A DNA stretch of 64,000 bases from UBA1926 sp036732005 (GTDB lineage Bacteria > Planctomycetota > Phycisphaerae > Phycisphaerales > UBA1924). The stretch covers positions 1 to 64,000 of the forward strand of contig DAINDF010000005.1 in NCBI GenBank assembly GCA_036732005.1, written 5' to 3'. The translations under genes were made by a program, and so were the position numbers. The notes under the pieces are model-generated. The model made no database searches. It was not told the origin of the DNA and saw nothing but the letters and a program-made list of their open reading frames with translations. Position 1 is the first letter of the stretch, and the number at the start of each line of letters is the position of its first letter. Shown piece by piece: positions 62,939-64,000 of the stretch.

Positions 62939-64000
62939 TCAGGCCGACTCGCCGGTCTCCATGCCGTCCACCCCCGGGGCGGCCTGCTCGTCGGGCTTGG
63001 GGGTGGTCGGGCCCTGACCCGGGGTGGCGCGGGCGGGCCGGGGCGCCGCGAAGGTGAGCCCCGGGCCGACGATGGAACTGCCGGGGATCATGCCGGCGAG
63101 TGGGGCGGCGGCGGGGGCCCGGGCCGGGGCCGGGGGGCGGGGCGGGCTGACCGCGGGGGTGGTCCGGCCGCCCGGCATGGCGCCGATGCCGCGCAGGGCG
63201 GCGGCGGGGGTGATGCGGGCCTTGAAGATGTAGTCGGTGACCTTGTCGCGGACATTCTCGAGCATCTGGGTGAAGAGCTGGGAGCCCTCGCGCTTGTACT
63301 GGATCTTCGGGTCTGTCTGGCTGAAGGCCCGGAACCCGATGACATCGCGGAGCTTGTCCATCTCGTAGAGATGGTCCTTCCACGCCGAGTCGAGCGTGTC
63401 GAGCAGAATCGTGCGTTCGAAGAAGAGCAACTCGGCCCGCATGAGGTTCTCGACCCGGGCGGAGACGGCGTCGCGGCGTTCCTCGGCGTCGTCGAGGTAG
63501 CGCATCCGCTCCGGCAGGCCCGCGCCGCAACGGTCCTTGAGGAAGGCGTCGAGGGCGTTGTCGTCCTCGATCGCGCACGCCTCGTCGATGATCGCCGCGA
63601 GGCGGTTCTCCTCGACAAACGACTTCTGCCGTTCGCGGAGGCGCTCGGCGATCTTCTGGGGCGGGGTGCGTTTGATCTCGTCGGGCGTCAGCTCGAGCCC
63701 GAAGCGGTTGCGGGCCCAGGCCCCGAGCTCGTCGAAGGCGTGCTGCGGGTTCTGCCGGGCGAGCGTCATGGTCATCTCCATGATGAACTCGACCGGGTAC
63801 TCGGCCTCGCGCTTGGTGTAGAGCTCGCGGGCCTTCTCGAGGATCGGGTCGCGCGGGTCGCGTTCCTCGTCGTCGCGCGCCGCGATGATCTCAGCCGGGT
63901 CGACCTCGAAGCCGAACTTGCGGTTCACCCACTCCGAGAGCCGGCGGGCCCCGAAGTTGCGGTCCATGAACTCGCCGAGCCCGTCGAGGTCGGCCCGGGC
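62939..64000 (-). CDS. secA: Preprotein translocase ATPase SecA, C-terminal part (gene runs off the window)
   Basis: SecA drives protein export through SecYEG. The visible 353 codons are the end of the helical wing and scaffold: FGARRLSEWVNRKFGFEV, ERTILLDTLDSAWKDHLYEM, FRAFSQTDPKIQYKREGSQL and LENVRDKVTDYIFKARI. The frame stays open to base 64000, so the motor domains lie outside the window. The last 100 residues are Pro/Ala/Gly-rich and lack the CxCxSGxxxxxC(C/H) zinc motif found at the end of many SecA proteins, so SecB-type contacts through that site are not expected. Confidence 0.95.
   Translation of the reverse strand, partial: ARADLDGLGEFMDRNFGARRLSEWVNRKFGFEVDPAEIIAARDDEERDPRDPILEKARELYTKREAEYPVEFIMEMTMTLARQNPQHAFDELGAWARNRFGLELTPDEIKRTPPQKIAERLRERQKSFVEENRLAAIIDEACAIEDDNALDAFLKDRCGAGLPERMRYLDDAEERRDAVSARVENLMRAELLFFERTILLDTLDSAWKDHLYEMDKLRDVIGFRAFSQTDPKIQYKREGSQLFTQMLENVRDKVTDYIFKARITPAAALRGIGAMPGGRTTPAVSPPRPPAPARAPAAAPLAGMIPGSSIVGPGLTFAAPRPARATPGQGPTTPKPDEQAAPGVDGMETGESA

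Overview
The window is about 70% G+C, densely packed and bacterial. Several features point to a planctomycete, most likely class Phycisphaerae: stand-alone pseudopilin-like secreted proteins, a PEP-CTERM-type protein with a PAPG...RRRR tail, single-gene operons on both strands, a large PQQ-type propeller protein, and MenG/UbiE without neighbouring quinone genes. This placement is inferred from gene content and composition; no rRNA is present.

Layout. 0-10 kb: the end of a probable rpsB, tsf, a Tat-exported Mn-type superoxide dismutase, two small membrane proteins, a TPR-sulfotransferase-like protein, a one-domain asparaginase, rplU with an MscS channel, a pseudopilin and typA. 10-20 kb: an ECF sigma / membrane anti-sigma-like / secreted protein operon, a B12-binding-like protein, ubiE, an M48 lipoprotein protease, an M19 dipeptidase, twin degenerate zinc-ribbon genes, a deaminase, a Pmp3-type peptide and a cupin. 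20-34 kb: small orphan proteins (NTF2-like, two DinB-like, DUF2721), a PEP-CTERM protein, a 1418-residue propeller protein, DUF5658, LEA14-like, DUF3299, a class-I amidotransferase and a DUF4340-like protein. 34-48 kb: ychF, a ten-Asp-box VPS10/BNR protein, tRNA-Arg(CCU), pyrE with a NeuD-like acyltransferase, glycyl-tRNA synthetase, a MacA-MacB-OMF export operon, dtd and a DUF1572 protein. 48-64 kb: PgpH-type HD phosphodiesterase with phoH, a PhoR-PhoB pair divergent from an OprP-like porin, a repeat-bearing non-coding gap, a marR-adaptor-RND operon with a striking operator, a second pseudopilin, and the 3' part of secA.

How the genes work together. Translation and housekeeping genes (rpsB/tsf, rplU, typA, ychF, glyQS, dtd, tRNA-Arg, phoH/pgpH, pyrE, secA) are scattered among envelope functions. 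Two independent exporters are complete or nearly so: MacA/MacB/outer-membrane factor at 41.5-46.9 kb, and a MarR-controlled RND pump without its own outer-membrane factor at 56.4-61.7 kb. PhoR/PhoB and the divergent porin form a plausible phosphate-response unit.

Three whole-window signals stand out. (1) The tetranucleotide ACGT is almost completely absent: I found one copy in 64 kb, in the only sizeable gap that carries tandem repeats. (2) Many genes have a TANNNT hexamer 5-8 bases before the start codon and no Shine-Dalgarno sequence, which suggests leaderless transcripts. (3) The glycyl-tRNA synthetase gene contains an in-frame segment of about 120 codons with foreign-looking base and codon use.
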